Positions 37,610 to 46,991 of a DNA stretch of 64,000 nucleotides are shown here, piece by piece. Numbering within the stretch: position 1 is the stretch's first letter; each line of letters opens with the position of its first letter. The notes beneath the pieces were generated by a model, which had not been told where the DNA came from, ran no database searches, and was given only the letters and a program-made list of their open reading frames with translations. The stretch covers positions 1 to 64,000 of the forward strand of contig CAKPZC010000001.1 of assembly GCA_934203355.1 (NCBI GenBank). Direction: 5' to 3'. Source of the stretch: an uncultured Prevotella sp. (lineage in GTDB: Bacteria > Bacteroidota > Bacteroidia > Bacteroidales > Bacteroidaceae). The translations under genes and the position numbers were made by a program.

Positions 37610-38560
37610 ATGAGTATCATCGACAACCTAAAGGAACTACATTATCTGCCTAAAAGCGACAGAAGAGCCTGTTTATTTATTCTCACAATAACTCTCTTGG
37701 TAATTTCATTATTAATTTTTCTATCAGAAATTGACACAAACAGCAACCCCACTACCACTAAACATAAAATTACACAAAACGACAAAACACTATCAATCAA
37801 CCGACAAACAGACATATCAGACAATCATAAACACAAAGAGAACCTAACTGACAAGAAAACGGAAACATTCTATTTTGATCCCAATACAGCCGACAGTACA
37901 CAACTAATGCGTCTAGGGCTACACAAATGGCAAGTGCGCAATATTTATAAATACCGTGCCCAAGGAGGAGTTTACCAAAGCAAAGAGGACTTTGCAAAGG
38001 TCTATGGATTGACAGTAAAAGACTACCGTCGTCTTGCACCATATATTAGGATTTCAAAAGACTATCTACCTGCCTCTACTCTTGTGGAAGTAACACAAAA
38101 ACAAGCTCCAACAACAGTACGGGAACAACACAAGGTCACTACATACAACACCTATTCTACAAAGATAAACAAAGGCGAGTACGTAAAAATAAACACTTCT
38201 GACACAACAATACTAAAAAAAATACCAGGTATTGGCTCATACTATGCACGACAAATAATACGCTATAGAAACCAACTAGGAGGATTCACGTCGAAGCAGC
38301 AACTACTGGAGATTGAAGGCTTTCCTGTAAACTCCCTTGAATACATAAACATCGATGCAGAAAACATCAAGAAACTCAACGTAAACAGGATGTCAATGCA
38401 GCAACTACGACGCCATCCGTACATCAACTATTATCAAGCGCGAGCCATTGCCGACTACCGACGCTTACACGGCAATATCAAAAATATAAAAGAAATATGC
38501 CTTCTAAAAGTATTCACAGAAAGCGACATAAAACGCTTAACCCCATATCTAGAATATTAA
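37610..38560 (+). CDS. Membrane-anchored helix-hairpin-helix protein (ComEA-like)
   Basis: 316 residues from the ATG at 37610. One membrane helix at about residues 20-40 (CLFILTITLLVISLLIFL) followed by a charged linker and three HhH units: FDPNTADSTQLMRLGLHKWQ, VKINTSDTTILKKIPGIGSYY and KKLNVNRMSMQQLRRHPYIN. The FNPNxAxxxxLxxLGL form is typical of ComEA-related proteins of Bacteroidota. These bind double-stranded DNA outside the cytoplasmic membrane, in some bacteria during DNA uptake; no other competence gene is near. The function here is inference. Confidence 0.85.
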   Translation: MSIIDNLKELHYLPKSDRRACLFILTITLLVISLLIFLSEIDTNSNPTTTKHKITQNDKTLSINRQTDISDNHKHKENLTDKKTETFYFDPNTADSTQLMRLGLHKWQVRNIYKYRAQGGVYQSKEDFAKVYGLTVKDYRRLAPYIRISKDYLPASTLVEVTQKQAPTTVREQHKVTTYNTYSTKINKGEYVKINTSDTTILKKIPGIGSYYARQIIRYRNQLGGFTSKQQLLEIEGFPVNSLEYINIDAENIKKLNVNRMSMQQLRRHPYINYYQARAIADYRRLHGNIKNIKEICLLKVFTESDIKRLTPYLEY

Positions 38561-38599
38561 AAAAAGAGAATACGGGTTGGCAATATTGGCATTTTTTCT

Positions 38600-38607
38600 T
38601 AATTTTG
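38600..38607 (+). promoter_or_regulatory. Promoter for engB
   Basis: TAATTTTG (-7) with TTGG at 38577-38580 as -33 element, 23 bp start to start, close to the Bacteroides consensus spacing. Lies 42 nt before the ATG. Confidence 0.65.
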
Positions 38608-38648
38608 CATTTTCTTTATAATAAACCACACATTAATATATATAACAC

Positions 38649-39260
38649 ATGGATATCAAGAAGTCAGAATTCTCCATATCATCGGCAACTGTAAGCCAGT
38701 GCCCTAAGGACACAAAACCTGAATTCGCATTTATCGGACGCTCAAACGTAGGCAAATCAAGTCTCATAAACATGATTTGCAACCACAAAGGACTTGCAAA
38801 AACATCAGCCACTCCCGGCAAGACGCTACTCATCAACCATTTTATCATTAACAACGAGTGGTATCTTGTAGATCTCCCTGGCTACGGATTTGCTAAGCGA
38901 TCAAAGGTTGTACAAAAGAAACTCGACCAAATGATTACGTCGTACATTCTTCAACGCAAACAGTTAGTCAACACATTTGTACTGATTGACATACGTCACG
39001 ACCCTATGAAAATCGACACCGACTTCATTAACTGGCTCGGCGAAAGCTCTATTCCATTTTCTATAATATTCACGAAAGCTGACAAACTTGGACCTGTACG
39101 CGCCAAGCAAAACGCTGCAAAATGGATGAACTCGCTCAAAGAACAATGGGAGGAGCTGCCACCCTACTTCATCACAAGCTCAGAAAAGAAAACAGGACGC
39201 GATGAAGTACTCAACTACATTGATGAAATTCTGAAGTCGCTTAACGAAAATAAAGAATAA
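38649..39260 (+). CDS. engB: Ribosome biogenesis GTPase YihA/YsxC/EngB
   Basis: 203 residues. TRAFAC-class GTPase needed for assembly of the large ribosomal subunit. G1 is GRSNVGKSS (residues about 28-36), G3 is [12 protein letters not shown]4 is TKADK, and [15 protein letters not shown] is the switch I region typical of EngB. Length is standard for the family. The ABC-F gene begins 16 bp after its stop, so the two are probably cotranscribed. Confidence 0.96.
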   Translation: MDIKKSEFSISSATVSQCPKDTKPEFAFIGRSNVGKSSLINMICNHKGLAKTSATPGKTLLINHFIINNEWYLVDLPGYGFAKRSKVVQKKLDQMITSYILQRKQLVNTFVLIDIRHDPMKIDTDFINWLGESSIPFSIIFTKADKLGPVRAKQNAAKWMNSLKEQWEELPPYFITSSEKKTGRDEVLNYIDEILKSLNENKE

Positions 39261-39276
39261 ACACAAACCCATCTCT

Positions 39277-41049
39277 ATGATTCCATATATTGACGTACAA
39301 AATGTGTCAAAAGCTTTCGGTGCTCACGTGCTATTCGAAAATATTTCGTTCTCTGTAGCAGAAGGACAACACGTGGGACTGATAGCCAAAAACGGCACTG
39401 GCAAATCGACACTACTCTCCATACTATCAGGTAAGGAGAACTATGATTCGGGCGACATAATATTCAAACGCGATCTAAAAGTGGGAATCCTCGAACAAGC
39501 ACCAAAGTTTGACCCAGAGGAATCTGTGCTCGACGCATGCTTCAACCACCATAGCGATCCCGAAAAAGTGCTAAAAGCAAAACAGGTGCTCACTAAATTG
39601 CGCATCACAGACCTTTCGCAGCCAATGGGACAATTAAGCGGAGGACAGCAAAAGCGAGTAGCTCTTGCCAATGTACTGATAACCGAACCAGACTTGCTGA
39701 TACTCGACGAGCCCACCAATCACCTGGACTTACAGATGATTGAATGGCTCGAAGGCTATCTGTCACGCGGCAACAAAACACTACTCATGGTGACACACGA
39801 CCGCTACTTTCTTGACCGTGTTTGCAATATTATACTTGAACTTGACGATAAGACTGTCTACACCTATCGTGGCAATTTCGAATTCTATATGGAAAAACGC
39901 CAAGAACGAATCGATGTGACCCGGGCCGAAATAGAACGCGCTAACAACCTTTACAGACGAGAACTTGAATGGATGCGGCGACAACCACAGGCACGCGGCC
40001 ACAAAGCACGCTATCGCGAAGAGGCCTTCTACGACCTTGAGAGCAAGACTAAACAACGCATAGAGGAAAGACAGATGCGACTGAAATCTAAGAATGTATA
40101 CATTGGCTCAAAAATATTCGAATGCCAATATGTGTCAAAAGCGTTTGACGACAAAATCATACTTAAGGCTTTCTACTACAATTTCCAACGCTTCGAGAAA
40201 ATGGGAATTGTCGGCAACAACGGCACTGGCAAATCTACATTCATAAAAATGCTACTTGGCATGGTGCCACCAGATAGTGGAAAGTTTGACATTGGCGAGA
40301 CCGTGCGTTTCGGCTACTTCTCGCAAGAAGGAATGAAGTTTGACGAACAGCAGAAAGTAATTGATGTTATCACCTCCATTGCCGACTACATAGACTACGG
40401 AGGAGGCAAACACATCACGGCATCACAACTGTTGCAGCACTTCTTATTTACACCTGAACAGCAGCACGACTACGTCTATAAACTAAGTGGCGGCGAACGT
40501 CGCAAACTCTACTTATGCACAGTACTGATGCATAACCCCAACTTTCTCGTTCTCGACGAGCCTACAAACGATCTCGACATTCAGACACTCGAAGTACTTG
40601 AGGAATATCTACAGGATTTCCCAGGATGTGTTATCATCGTGTCGCACGACCGATTCTTCATGGACAAAATTGTTGACCACCTACTTGTATTCCAAGGCGA
40701 AGGCGAAATCAAGGACTTCCCAGGTAACTACACCCAATACAGAGAATGGGAATCACTAAAGCCTAAGGAATCAACTGCCAATAAAACAATTAATGATAAA
40801 AAGGAAAAGCGCGAATTTGTTGGAGAACAACGACGCAAGAAAACATACAAAGAAAAATGCGAGTTTGAACAACTGGAAAAGGATATTGCTGCACTTGAAA
40901 AAGAGCTAAAGGATATTGAGAAAGCTCTATGTAGCGGAACACTATCCATTGACGAACTTACAGAAAAGAGCAAACGACTGCCAACGGCGAAAGAAGAACT
41001 TGAAGATAAAGAAATGAGATGGCTTGAACTGTCGGAAATCGACGGATAA
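39277..41049 (+). CDS. ABC-F family ATPase (Uup-like)
   Basis: 590 residues. Two ABC ATPase domains in one chain without membrane segments. First P-loop GLIAKNGTGKST and signature LSGGQQKRVAL; second P-loop GIVGNNGTGKST and signature LSGGERRKLYL. Walker B motifs LLILDEPTNHLD and FLVLDEPTNDLD. The linker (residues about 210-275) is basic and coiled (the P-site tRNA-interaction motif region), and the C-terminal 80 residues are coiled coil (YKEKCEFEQLEKDIAALEKE) as in Uup. Such proteins act at the ribosome or in DNA repair. It shares a transcript with engB. Confidence 0.94.
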   Translation: MIPYIDVQNVSKAFGAHVLFENISFSVAEGQHVGLIAKNGTGKSTLLSILSGKENYDSGDIIFKRDLKVGILEQAPKFDPEESVLDACFNHHSDPEKVLKAKQVLTKLRITDLSQPMGQLSGGQQKRVALANVLITEPDLLILDEPTNHLDLQMIEWLEGYLSRGNKTLLMVTHDRYFLDRVCNIILELDDKTVYTYRGNFEFYMEKRQERIDVTRAEIERANNLYRRELEWMRRQPQARGHKARYREEAFYDLESKTKQRIEERQMRLKSKNVYIGSKIFECQYVSKAFDDKIILKAFYYNFQRFEKMGIVGNNGTGKSTFIKMLLGMVPPDSGKFDIGETVRFGYFSQEGMKFDEQQKVIDVITSIADYIDYGGGKHITASQLLQHFLFTPEQQHDYVYKLSGGERRKLYLCTVLMHNPNFLVLDEPTNDLDIQTLEVLEEYLQDFPGCVIIVSHDRFFMDKIVDHLLVFQGEGEIKDFPGNYTQYREWESLKPKESTANKTINDKKEKREFVGEQRRKKTYKEKCEFEQLEKDIAALEKELKDIEKALCSGTLSIDELTEKSKRLPTAKEELEDKEMRWLELSEIDG

Positions 41050-41059
41050 AGAGTTTATT

Positions 41060-41120
41060 GTGTGTGTCAAAACAGAAATTATAAAGAATATAAATCATTG
41101 TAATTTCTTTTGACACACAC
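41060..41120. terminator. Bidirectional terminator between the ABC-F and RluA genes
   Basis: A perfect 13-bp stem, GTGTGTGTCAAAA and TTTTGACACACAC, extended by an inner GAAATTA/TAATTTC pairing. It lies between convergent genes and can serve both. Confidence 0.8.
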
Positions 41121-41132
41121 CATATAATAAAT

Positions 41133-42041
41133 TTACTTAAACAGACTCTTAAAAGATGTAGGTATTGGTGTCGCAAACTCCATGCGCTCACCCGTTACAG
41201 GATGGACAAAACATAACATGTAGGCATGAAGACACAGACGATGAAGTGGGTCGTCACCATTACCATATTTCACATCACCACATACAGGATGCGACATATC
41301 TGCCGAATGCACACGTATCTGATTTTTACGTCCTGTCTCAAGACGATACTCCACAAGAGAGTGTTCCGTAGTGCGATTGAGCACACGATAGTGTGTGACA
41401 GCATACTTACCACCATTGTCAACAGGCGATGAATATGTCACGTAAGCTTTACTGTCCTTCAACCAGTTGGCCACAGTTCCTTCAGCATTCTCCATCTCTC
41501 CACTCACAACAGCCACATAACGTCGGTCGTATACTATCTGATGCCAATTGTGCTCAAGAATCTGCTCTGTGTCAATATCCTTGGCATAAATCATTAGTCC
41601 ACTCGTGTCACGGTCGAGACGGTGAACAACATGAGCGCGGCATTTTTGGTGTGACTTTTGGAAATAGTCATCAAGCACCGACTTGACGTTAAGGGTTGAG
41701 TGTCCTGCCGCCATAGACAGAATACCTATATTTTTCTCGACTACCACAATCCAGCGGTCTTCATATACAATCTTCACATAACGGCTCTTGAAAGTATTGT
41801 TATTCTTACGGCGACTCACCATAACCTTGTCACCAACATTAAGCTGCGTATCAAACTGCGTCACTACTTTGCCGTTGACCTTTATACCACGTCCTTGTAG
41901 TGTGGCCTTCAGTTTATTGCGACTCTCGCTGACATTATTTATCAAAAACTCAAGTAAAGGAGCCTTGTTGCCTGCATTTACAACATATTGGGCATAATCG
42001 CCACCCTGCGTTGTGTGGAAATTACTGTTTTGTCTTGCCAT
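41133..42041 (-). CDS. RluA-family pseudouridine synthase
   Basis: 302 residues. Isomerises uridine to pseudouridine in rRNA or tRNA. An S4 RNA-binding domain is at about residues 28-80 (LEFLINNVSESRNKLKATLQ), followed by the catalytic domain with HRLDRDTSGLMIYAKD, whose second Asp is the catalytic residue. LETGRKNQIRVHSADMSHPV is the other family signature. It belongs to the RluA/C/D group; the target site cannot be read from sequence. It has its own promoter. Confidence 0.94.
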   Translation of the reverse strand: MARQNSNFHTTQGGDYAQYVVNAGNKAPLLEFLINNVSESRNKLKATLQGRGIKVNGKVVTQFDTQLNVGDKVMVSRRKNNNTFKSRYVKIVYEDRWIVVVEKNIGILSMAAGHSTLNVKSVLDDYFQKSHQKCRAHVVHRLDRDTSGLMIYAKDIDTEQILEHNWHQIVYDRRYVAVVSGEMENAEGTVANWLKDSKAYVTYSSPVDNGGKYAVTHYRVLNRTTEHSLVEYRLETGRKNQIRVHSADMSHPVCGDVKYGNGDDPLHRLCLHAYMLCFVHPVTGERMEFATPIPTSFKSLFK

Positions 42042-42069
42042 ATTTATTTTTCTTTATTATTTTCAGATG

Positions 42070-42077
42070 CAAAGTTA
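42070..42077 (-). promoter_or_regulatory. -7 box for the RluA-family gene
   Basis: TAACTTTG on the minus strand (TAnnTTTG type), 29 nt before the ATG at 42041. It sits just before the 3' end of the upstream sensor kinase gene. Confidence 0.55.
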
Positions 42078-42083
42078 CTACAT

Positions 42084-45000
42084 TTATTGAGAATTCACAA
42101 CATTTACATTATCTCTGTTTTTATCAACAAATCTTTTTCCGCAATCTTCCATATCCCATATAGCCCGAGGCATCTTCAGTTCCACAACCAGCTTGCCTGA
42201 AACATTTCTGGCGAATATGCCTGATGCACGTGATCCTGTGAACTCGCCAAAATCGCGCATTATCTGGCAACATACAAGAAAGTCGACATCTGGAGTGGAT
42301 GTTGAAAACAGTCGTGTATCACCCCCCTTATAGCCAGGTAAAGAGACACTTATCAATATATATTCATTATTCTTGCTATCGATGTCAAGTTGAAGCTTCT
42401 TACCAGTATTTTTCTTTTTCAACAACACAAACAGATAGTCAAATTCGTCTCTAATACCTGTAAATGTAACCATATTATTCCCTATAATGTTGGCTGCCTG
42501 AGATATTAAAGTAGTGTACAACAACCTGTAATAATCCACAAGTTGGTCGAGCATAGCCACATTGTCGGCATTATAGCCATTCATTACAAGTTGTTTAAGT
42601 CGCGAAGGATAATACATCGTCTCGTGCTTAAGCGACGAAAGACAATTGTCTAATACATTATTGACAACATAGTAGCGATCGCCGTCAAGTGACAGGTGAG
42701 TATTCTCATCATGCAACAATTCAACATCCCGTTGCCGTTGTCTGGCATTTTTCACATCAGCCTCAAGACACTCACACATTTCATCATAGAGTTTCTGTAA
42801 GATTTCCGGACAAGAACCATTACGGTTATCTTTAAAAGCCCATATCTTATGTATTTGCGCCAACTTCTCTACAGAATCTATTGTTTTATTGCCAATCACT
42901 TTATTCGCCGCATTGATATTGTCAATATATCGATAATAGGACATTCTATGACGATAATACAAAAAATAATAAGCAGGGAAAATGCCTACAAACAAAACTA
43001 CAAGCACAATTATAGCAACGTTGCGGTTGCTTTCGGCACGTTGCATTGAACGCACATACGACGACAGAGAATTGTCGGCACTACACTCACGAAACAGCTG
43101 TGTATAAACAGCGTTATTGTAAGCATATAAACTCCAACGGTGTAAAGCAAGGGCGGCAACAGCGGCCTCATTGCGCACGTCAAGAATCACACTATAGTCA
43201 ACCGTGTCTCCACGGCTAAACCACTCTAGTTCTGCTGCTGTAGCGGCATAATCACCATCAAGACACATAAGCAAAAATTCTCCATTATTATTGCCTTTTG
43301 TGCTATGGTACACTTCATTGACAACATTAATACAACTATCGGCAAACATAAGAGTACGAACATAATCGCCTTTAACATTAGAAAAATACGCGCTATCGGC
43401 ATATATTCCAGCACGAGAATACAGCTGTCTGACTTTATCATCTGCAGTATAAGCTGGACTTGCAACAAGCTTTATTACAGACGCAAGTGTCACAATGACA
43501 AAAGCCAGGCACCTCATCATACCTAATGGAAGACGGAAATAGAAACGGCTTCCCTTGCCTTCATTACTCTCTACCCCAATTGTACACACATTAAAAAACG
43601 AACTCAATTTGCGATATTTTTCAATAATACCTTTGCAGTTTATAAGTCCATAGCCATGACCTCCCTCCTTTGAAGTGTCCTTGCTGTCATTGACTACACG
43701 ACGCAAGAATACCTCACGCGCCTGTTCCTTCGACAAACCCTTCCCAGTATCTGCAACCGAAATTTCCACATATTCAGGCGTTGTTGTGGCAAATACACTT
43801 ACAAGTCCACCATCAGGAGTGAAACGTCGTGCATTTCCGGTAAGAGTATTGAGCATAAATAAGGTGAGAGTAAAATCAGCCTTGACTACTGCATCAGTAG
43901 CAATCACCTCTAAATTCACCCCCTTCATACGAAAGTTAGAACTACTTCCATGAATAGTATCAAACAAACGTTGCACAGGAAAGCTCTCAATGTTAAGACA
44001 GAAATCGCCCTGCCGCAACTGTATCCAATGAGTCAACTGGCGGTTGGCATTCTCTATGGCATCCGTAATTTGAGATATATAGACAAAACGTGCCTCACAT
44101 TCATCCGCATCACTAACAGCCGACATTTTAAGCAAACATTTTACCTCATGAGCCATACGGTTGATAAGAGGCAACACCGACGAGGCTAGCAACACCTTAG
44201 CCCGTTGCTCTATATTACGCTCTCGGTAACGTGAAAGACGATTTGACTGTACCACAACCGTCTCCTCCATTTCTTCTTTCTCTTCATTAAAAATACGCTC
44301 TTCTTCAGAAAACTGTTTCTTCAACAAGTCCAGTGGCTGCCGCAATATATCAACCGAATACCCATTATTATGCTTATGGCGCATATAACCAAAATACACA
44401 AGCAGACTAACAACAACAACAATAGCCAACAATACAAGCCCTATCATTACGTCTAGCTGCCGGAGCGAATTGTCAAGCTGCTCTACACGCGCTTCGAGTT
44501 GACGGTCTTGGCGCGTACGTTCCTGAAGGTCAAGGTAAATATTGCGATTGTAGTCGCTTTCCGACTTACAATCCATAGCAGAATAGACTATGCTTAACTG
44601 TTCTCTTATTGATGCCACAAGGTCAGGAGCCGCATTGATAATAGTGTCGTTTGTAAGAGCATTGTTCAAGCAAACCAATGCTGACTGGTTGTCGCCAATG
44701 GCACGAAACGACTCCGACAATGTTCGCCATGCACCTGCAATCTGGTAAATGTCACCATATTTATCAAACAGCCCCAAAGCCCTTTGAGCAAGATTGCCAG
44801 CCAGAAGACTGTCGGGCATCATGTCGACATTTAAGAAATCGAACTCCTGAACATTTGAACCCATAAGAAACTCACGGTCAGCACGGTTCTGAATATGCTC
44901 ACTCAACGCCTGCATAGAATTAGCCTCCCAAAAGGCGTAATGATACTGACGCGACAGCAGATAACAACGCATAAGATAGTCAAACTCCGACTGTATTAGT

Positions 45001-45662
45001 TCGAAGTGAGATTGCGCCGACAGAATGCCCCCCGACCCCACATTATAATAATAGGCAAGCAACTGTGCGGTGTCCTTCACTACTTGTCCACTTGGATCTA
45101 TCTCATCTATAGCTTCAGCCGACTTGCGATGTTGACCTACATAGTACAAATAAGAAGAAAGAACAATCGAATACTCTGACTCTGCATAAACCATACGCTT
45201 GCGCTGACGTGGCGAAAGCATGCTGTTGTCCTCACGCAACCTGCGCATACAACTTATAGCTCGTTGGCGATAATGATAGAAATCCTTATTGTCAGAGCGA
45301 CGTTGACATAGACGCATAAGCTGGATATTAGCCACAAGACGCTCAATCTGATTATCAGTAACACGAAAAACCTTATCCAACATCGTTTTCGCCTGGACGT
45401 AGTCCATACGGGCAATGCACACAAAGGCAAGATTGTTCAAAGCCTCAGCCTCACCATCATTGTAGCCTTCGGCTAATGACAAAGCAGCCGACGCATATAT
45501 TTGTGTAGAGTCAAGATTGCGATAATGATAACTATATGCGGCAGTATTGAGAGCGTCAACACGTAATGCGTCAACGCTCTTACTACAAGACGTTATTGCC
45601 GATGACATAATTATTGAAGCCACAACGAGCAACATGCCACACACAGTTCGAAATATCCTCAT
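42084..45662 (-). CDS. Two-module sensor kinase-like protein (DUF5112/DUF5113 type)
   Basis: 1192 residues. N-terminal lipobox SAITSC with Cys26, then a TPR-rich sensor part (about 35-390). TM1 is at 406-427, followed by a coiled coil (445-490) and an H-box-like segment with His505 (NRMAHEV). The HATPase domain (about 590-712) has the N box NTLTGNARRF, G1 DTGKG (638-642) and G2 GHGYGL. A second module begins with TM2 (about 715-735), has TM3 at 881-903, a further His1013 in LKHETMYYPSR, and a degenerate ATPase-like end. I recall DUF5112/DUF5113 proteins of this build in Prevotella and Bacteroides. No response regulator adjoins it; the neighbours are an RluA gene and a divergent LacI regulator. 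Confidence 0.82.
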   Translation of the reverse strand: MRIFRTVCGMLLVVASIIMSSAITSCSKSVDALRVDALNTAAYSYHYRNLDSTQIYASAALSLAEGYNDGEAEALNNLAFVCIARMDYVQAKTMLDKVFRVTDNQIERLVANIQLMRLCQRRSDNKDFYHYRQRAISCMRRLREDNSMLSPRQRKRMVYAESEYSIVLSSYLYYVGQHRKSAEAIDEIDPSGQVVKDTAQLLAYYYNVGSGGILSAQSHFELIQSEFDYLMRCYLLSRQYHYAFWEANSMQALSEHIQNRADREFLMGSNVQEFDFLNVDMMPDSLLAGNLAQRALGLFDKYGDIYQIAGAWRTLSESFRAIGDNQSALVCLNNALTNDTIINAAPDLVASIREQLSIVYSAMDCKSESDYNRNIYLDLQERTRQDRQLEARVEQLDNSLRQLDVMIGLVLLAIVVVVSLLVYFGYMRHKHNNGYSVDILRQPLDLLKKQFSEEERIFNEEKEEMEETVVVQSNRLSRYRERNIEQRAKVLLASSVLPLINRMAHEVKCLLKMSAVSDADECEARFVYISQITDAIENANRQLTHWIQLRQGDFCLNIESFPVQRLFDTIHGSSSNFRMKGVNLEVIATDAVVKADFTLTLFMLNTLTGNARRFTPDGGLVSVFATTTPEYVEISVADTGKGLSKEQAREVFLRRVVNDSKDTSKEGGHGYGLINCKGIIEKYRKLSSFFNVCTIGVESNEGKGSRFYFRLPLGMMRCLAFVIVTLASVIKLVASPAYTADDKVRQLYSRAGIYADSAYFSNVKGDYVRTLMFADSCINVVNEVYHSTKGNNNGEFLLMCLDGDYAATAAELEWFSRGDTVDYSVILDVRNEAAVAALALHRWSLYAYNNAVYTQLFRECSADNSLSSYVRSMQRAESNRNVAIIVLVVLFVGIFPAYYFLYYRHRMSYYRYIDNINAANKVIGNKTIDSVEKLAQIHKIWAFKDNRNGSCPEILQKLYDEMCECLEADVKNARQRQRDVELLHDENTHLSLDGDRYYVVNNVLDNCLSSLKHETMYYPSRLKQLVMNGYNADNVAMLDQLVDYYRLLYTTLISQAANIIGNNMVTFTGIRDEFDYLFVLLKKKNTGKKLQLDIDSKNNEYILISVSLPGYKGGDTRLFSTSTPDVDFLVCCQIMRDFGEFTGSRASGIFARNVSGKLVVELKMPRAIWDMEDCGKRFVDKNRDNVNVVNSQ

Positions 45663-45699
45663 ATACGATAAATTTAGTGTTTATCAAAAAATGAACATA

Positions 45700-45707
45700 C
45701 AAAAGTA
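45700..45707 (-). promoter_or_regulatory. -7 box for the sensor kinase gene
   Basis: TACTTTTG on the minus strand, 38 nt before the start at 45662. Confidence 0.55.
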
Positions 45708-45770
45708 ACAATATTTTCATTGACACACAAAAAAAAAGCCTGTGCTTTCACACAATTCAAGTTTTTATCG

Positions 45771-45778
45771 TATCTTTG
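45771..45778 (+). promoter_or_regulatory. -7 box for the LacI-family gene
   Basis: TATCTTTG, 70 nt before the ATG at 45849. It forms a divergent pair with the box at 45700. Confidence 0.55.
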
Positions 45779-45848
45779 CAAATAAAAATAGCGCATACCA
45801 CTAAAAGCAAATAGAGAATCAAGAATCGCAAATTGCAACGTTTTGTAA

Positions 45849-46910
45849 ATGGAAAAAATAAGAATCAAAGATATTGCTGAAAGAGCTGGTGTTTCCGTAG
45901 GCACAGTAGACCGGGTTTTGCACAACAGACCAAATGTTTCATTACCTGCAAGAGAAAAGGTTGAGCAAGCTCTCAAAGAGATGAACTATCAGCCAAATGT
46001 TTATGCGAGCGCATTGGCATACAATAAGTCTTACGTGTTCAATATGCTTATTCCACAACATGAATCAGAAGCTTATTGGGAGGAAATAGAACAAGGAGTA
46101 AGAAAAGCCATTGAAGTAAGACGCGATTTCCATATCGACGTAAAACTAATGTATTATGAGCGTTTCAACAACGATTCATTCATAAATTGCTACAAAGAGT
46201 GCCTTGACTCCAACCCTAACGGAGTTATCATAGTTCCAGTAGAAATAGATACCACACGCAAGTTTACAGACGAGCTACATAATAGACAGATTCCATTCAT
46301 ACTGCTCGACTCATACTTGCCCGACTTGAAACCTCTCTCATTTTTTGGCCAGGATTCTTTCTGCAGCGGATATTTCGCAGCAAAGATGCTCATGCTTATC
46401 GCTGCTGACCAAAAGGAAATAATGCTTCTCAAGCGCATAAAGAATGGACACGTCACCAGCAAACAGCAGGTAAACCGTGAGGTAGGATTCCGCCACTACA
46501 TGCACGATCATTTCCCAAGTGTAAAAATAACCGAGCTCTGCCTTCCATTTAAAGGCACAAGAAATGAATATGACGCTATGCTTAAGGAATTCTTCGAAAG
46601 CCACGCTGATGTCCACCATTGTATCACCCTCAACTCTAAAGCCCATATCGTGGGCGAATACCTATTGCGAAACAATATGCGCGACATACAGATTATGGGA
46701 TACGATATGGTAGCAAAAAATGCAGAATGTCTGCGACAAGGAAGCATCTCGTTCCTTATAGCCCAGCACGGCTATCAGCAAGGTTATAGTTGTGTCGACA
46801 CATTGTTCAAAGCTATTGTATTGCGCAAGAAAGTCCAACCAGTCAACTATATGCCTATAGAGTTGCTAACTAAAGAAAATGTGGACTTCTATCGCCGCAC
46901 CCAATTGTAA
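45849..46910 (+). CDS. LacI/PurR-family transcriptional regulator
   Basis: 353 residues. The N-terminal HTH is standard (IRIKDIAERAGVSVGTVDRV, with LHNRPNVSLPAREKVEQALK following). A periplasmic-binding-protein-like ligand domain covers about 60-345 (FNMLIPQHESEAYWEEIEQG; IMGYDMVAKNAECLRQGSISF), which usually senses a sugar or nucleoside. A hinge YQPNVYASAL is present. The protein of this type is often called a substrate-binding LacI regulator in Bacteroidota. It is divergent from the two-module kinase. An NhaC antiporter gene follows after a terminator, so control of it is possible but unproven. Confidence 0.93.
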   Translation: MEKIRIKDIAERAGVSVGTVDRVLHNRPNVSLPAREKVEQALKEMNYQPNVYASALAYNKSYVFNMLIPQHESEAYWEEIEQGVRKAIEVRRDFHIDVKLMYYERFNNDSFINCYKECLDSNPNGVIIVPVEIDTTRKFTDELHNRQIPFILLDSYLPDLKPLSFFGQDSFCSGYFAAKMLMLIAADQKEIMLLKRIKNGHVTSKQQVNREVGFRHYMHDHFPSVKITELCLPFKGTRNEYDAMLKEFFESHADVHHCITLNSKAHIVGEYLLRNNMRDIQIMGYDMVAKNAECLRQGSISFLIAQHGYQQGYSCVDTLFKAIVLRKKVQPVNYMPIELLTKENVDFYRRTQL

Positions 46911-46933
46911 ATAAAAGCATCATAAAAACATAT

Positions 46934-46985
46934 TGTGCCAAAACAAGAACAACATACAGTTCAAGGTTTTGGCACATTTATTATT
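46934..46985 (+). terminator. Terminator after the LacI-family gene
   Basis: TGTGCCAAAAC and GTTTTGGCACA form an 11-bp stem, ending in TTTATTTAT. A GTG at 46935 inside this hairpin is rejected as the antiporter start. Confidence 0.75.
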
Positions 46986-46991
46986 TATATA

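Noticed and set aside
46935-46991. Longer N-terminus of the NhaC antiporter from a GTG
   Set aside because: It falls in the terminator hairpin of the LacI gene and gives a charged extension not typical for the family.
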